A stretch of 64,000 nucleotides of DNA, taken from assembly GCF_021165955.1 (NCBI RefSeq), contig NZ_CP088952.1, forward strand, positions 4,092,001 to 4,156,000, in the 5' to 3' direction. Origin of the DNA: Massilia endophytica. Lineage in GTDB: Bacteria; Pseudomonadota; Gammaproteobacteria; Burkholderiales; Burkholderiaceae_D. A program made the translations under genes and the position numbers. Under the pieces are notes generated by a model. It was not told the origin of the DNA. It worked only from the letters and a program-made list of their open reading frames with translations, and made no database searches. Shown here piece by piece: positions 62,950 to 64,000 of this stretch; position 1 is the stretch's first letter; the number at the start of each line of letters is the position of its first letter.

Positions 62950-64000
62950 GCAGCTTTCCCGAACAGCAGTTGGTGGCGGATCGCCGAAATGTCGGCGCCC
63001 TTCTGGATCATGTCGAAGTACCACGGGCCGTCCTGCACGTCCCCGTAGAGAACGGCGCCAGCGATGCGGCCGCCGTCGAGCACCAGGCGCTTGTAGACGC
63101 CCCGCCGCGCGTCGCGCAGCACGAGGTCTTCGGTTTCCCCGTCCCCGATGATGTCGCCGACCGAATAGAGTTCGATGCCGGTGACCTTCAGGCGGGTCGC
63201 CGTAGCCTGCTGGATGTAGCGGCGGTGGCCCGCACCGGACAGGTGCGCCGCGCAGACGCGCGCCTGCTCCCAGATCGGGGCAACGAGGCCGAAGGTGGCG
63301 CGGCGGTGCTGCACGCATTCGCCCACGGCGTAGATGCGGGGATCGTAGGTCTGCAGCGTGTCGTCCACCACGATGGCGCGTTCGCAGTGCAGGCCCGCAC
63401 TCTGGGCCAGCGCGATATTGGGACGCACGCCTGCGGTCATCACCACCAGGTCCGCCGGAATCTCCGTGCCGTCCTTCAGGCGCACCGCCGTCACGCGCTC
63501 CTCGCCAACGATTTCGCTGGTGTGCGCTTCCAGCATGAAGCGCAGGCCCTTGCGTTCCAGCGCTGCCTGCAGCAGCTGGGCAGCGGGCTTGTCGAGCTGC
63601 TGGTTCATCAGCGCGTCCGTCACGTGCAGCACAGTCACGTCCATGCCCTGGCGCGACAGGCCGTTGGCCGCTTCGAGCCCCAGCAGCCCGCCGCCGATGA
63701 CCACGGCCCGCTTGTGCGTGCGCGCGGCGGACAGCATGGCTTCCACGTCCTTGATGTCGCGGAAGGCGACGACGCCCGGCAGGGTGTGCCCCGGCACGGG
63801 AATGATGAAAGGCTGTGAGCCGGTGGCCAGCAGCAGGCGGTCGTAGCGTACTTCCAGGCCGGAGCGGGCGCGCACGACGCGGCGCTTGCGGTCGATCTTC
63901 TGCACCGGGTCGCCCGCGTGCAGGGTGATGCCGTTCTGCTCATACCACTCGCGGGTATTGAGCATGATGTCGTCCACCGTCTTCTCGCCCGCCAGCAGGG
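62946..64000 (-). CDS. FAD-dependent NAD(P)H oxidoreductase, NirB N-terminal-like (cut by window edge)
   Basis: The C-terminal 351 residues are in the window. They include A-T-G-S-Q-P and the second Rossmann G-G-G-L-L-G-L-E-A-A-N-G-L, V-M-T-A-G-V-R-P-N and a Y-A-V-G-E-C-V-Q-H-R-R FAD site, as in the NirB / rubredoxin reductase family. It ends before the BFD-type and sulfite-reductase domains of NirB, so it is a stand-alone reductase, probably supplying electrons to NasA. The N-terminus is beyond position 64000. Confidence 0.9.
   Translation of the reverse strand, partial: LLAGEKTVDDIMLNTREWYEQNGITLHAGDPVQKIDRKRRVVRARSGLEVRYDRLLLATGSQPFIIPVPGHTLPGVVAFRDIKDVEAMLSAARTHKRAVVIGGGLLGLEAANGLSRQGMDVTVLHVTDALMNQQLDKPAAQLLQAALERKGLRFMLEAHTSEIVGEERVTAVRLKDGTEIPADLVVMTAGVRPNIALAQSAGLHCERAIVVDDTLQTYDPRIYAVGECVQHRRATFGLVAPIWEQARVCAAHLSGAGHRRYIQQATATRLKVTGIELYSVGDIIGDGETEDLVLRDARRGVYKRLVLDGGRIAGAVLYGDVQDGPWYFDMIQKGADISAIRHQLLFGKAA

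Overview
The window is high-GC, gene-dense bacterial chromosome. Its gene content suggests a betaproteobacterium of the order Burkholderiales, most likely Oxalobacteraceae of the Massilia/Telluria/Duganella type. The grounds are the pgk-pyk-fba-purC-sua5 glycolysis/purine block, a PPi-dependent phosphofructokinase, the hda-HAD-pcnB-folK-panB string, recA-recX, and GGGGTC..GACCCC palindromes of the kind I associate with that family. The genus is inferred from families and gene order, not from a marker gene. No rRNA, tRNA or CRISPR array was seen.

Layout. 0-2.2 kb: the start of a LysR regulator, a flavin reductase and glutaryl-CoA dehydrogenase. 2.2-6 kb: surface and secreted proteins (OmpW, a GDSL lipoprotein, a lipase lipoprotein). 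6-12.3 kb: a minus-strand block pgk-pyk-fba-GFA-purC-sua5. 12.4-17.9 kb: AzlCD exporter, small conserved proteins, two hydrolase-type genes, a BepA-like M48 protease and moaC.

17.9-23.2 kb is the accessory region and the most interesting part. A visibly AT-richer retron holds a reverse transcriptase with the NAxxH, YADD and VTG motifs fused to a C-terminal TOPRIM domain. Immediately upstream of it a 133-nt segment is bounded by a perfect 11-bp inverted repeat, as expected for the a1/a2 repeats of an msr-msd RNA, and a promoter-like pair lies in front of it. YbaN follows, then a compact PAAR / unknown cargo / membrane-anchored protein cassette with no other type VI secretion genes.

23.2-33 kb: type IV pilin with a near-ideal sigma-54 promoter, a four-PAS hybrid kinase, a double-FHA protein, sucCD, a DUF2889 protein, a frameshifted IS110-family transposase, and recX-recA with an SOS box and an intergenic hairpin. 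33-45.9 kb: a two-component system overlapping a DUF4212/sodium-solute symporter pair, a Tat-exported two-subunit molybdenum oxidoreductase, two tandem S9 peptidases and PPi-PFK. 45.9-52.8 kb: purM, an AI-2E family permease, hda, a HAD phosphatase, pcnB, folK, a DMT protein and panB.

52.8-59.5 kb is a polyamine-catabolic cluster laid out like Pseudomonas spuABC plus an aldehyde dehydrogenase, with a symporter embedded in it. 59.5-60.3 kb holds a 457-bp gene-free interval with its own promoter and intrinsic terminator (candidate small RNA or leader) ahead of a short IF-1 gene. The right end is assimilatory nitrate reductase and a FAD reductase cut by the window edge. Central metabolism dominates; the retron, the PAAR cassette, the IS110 remnant and the palindromic repeats are the mobile or accessory layer.
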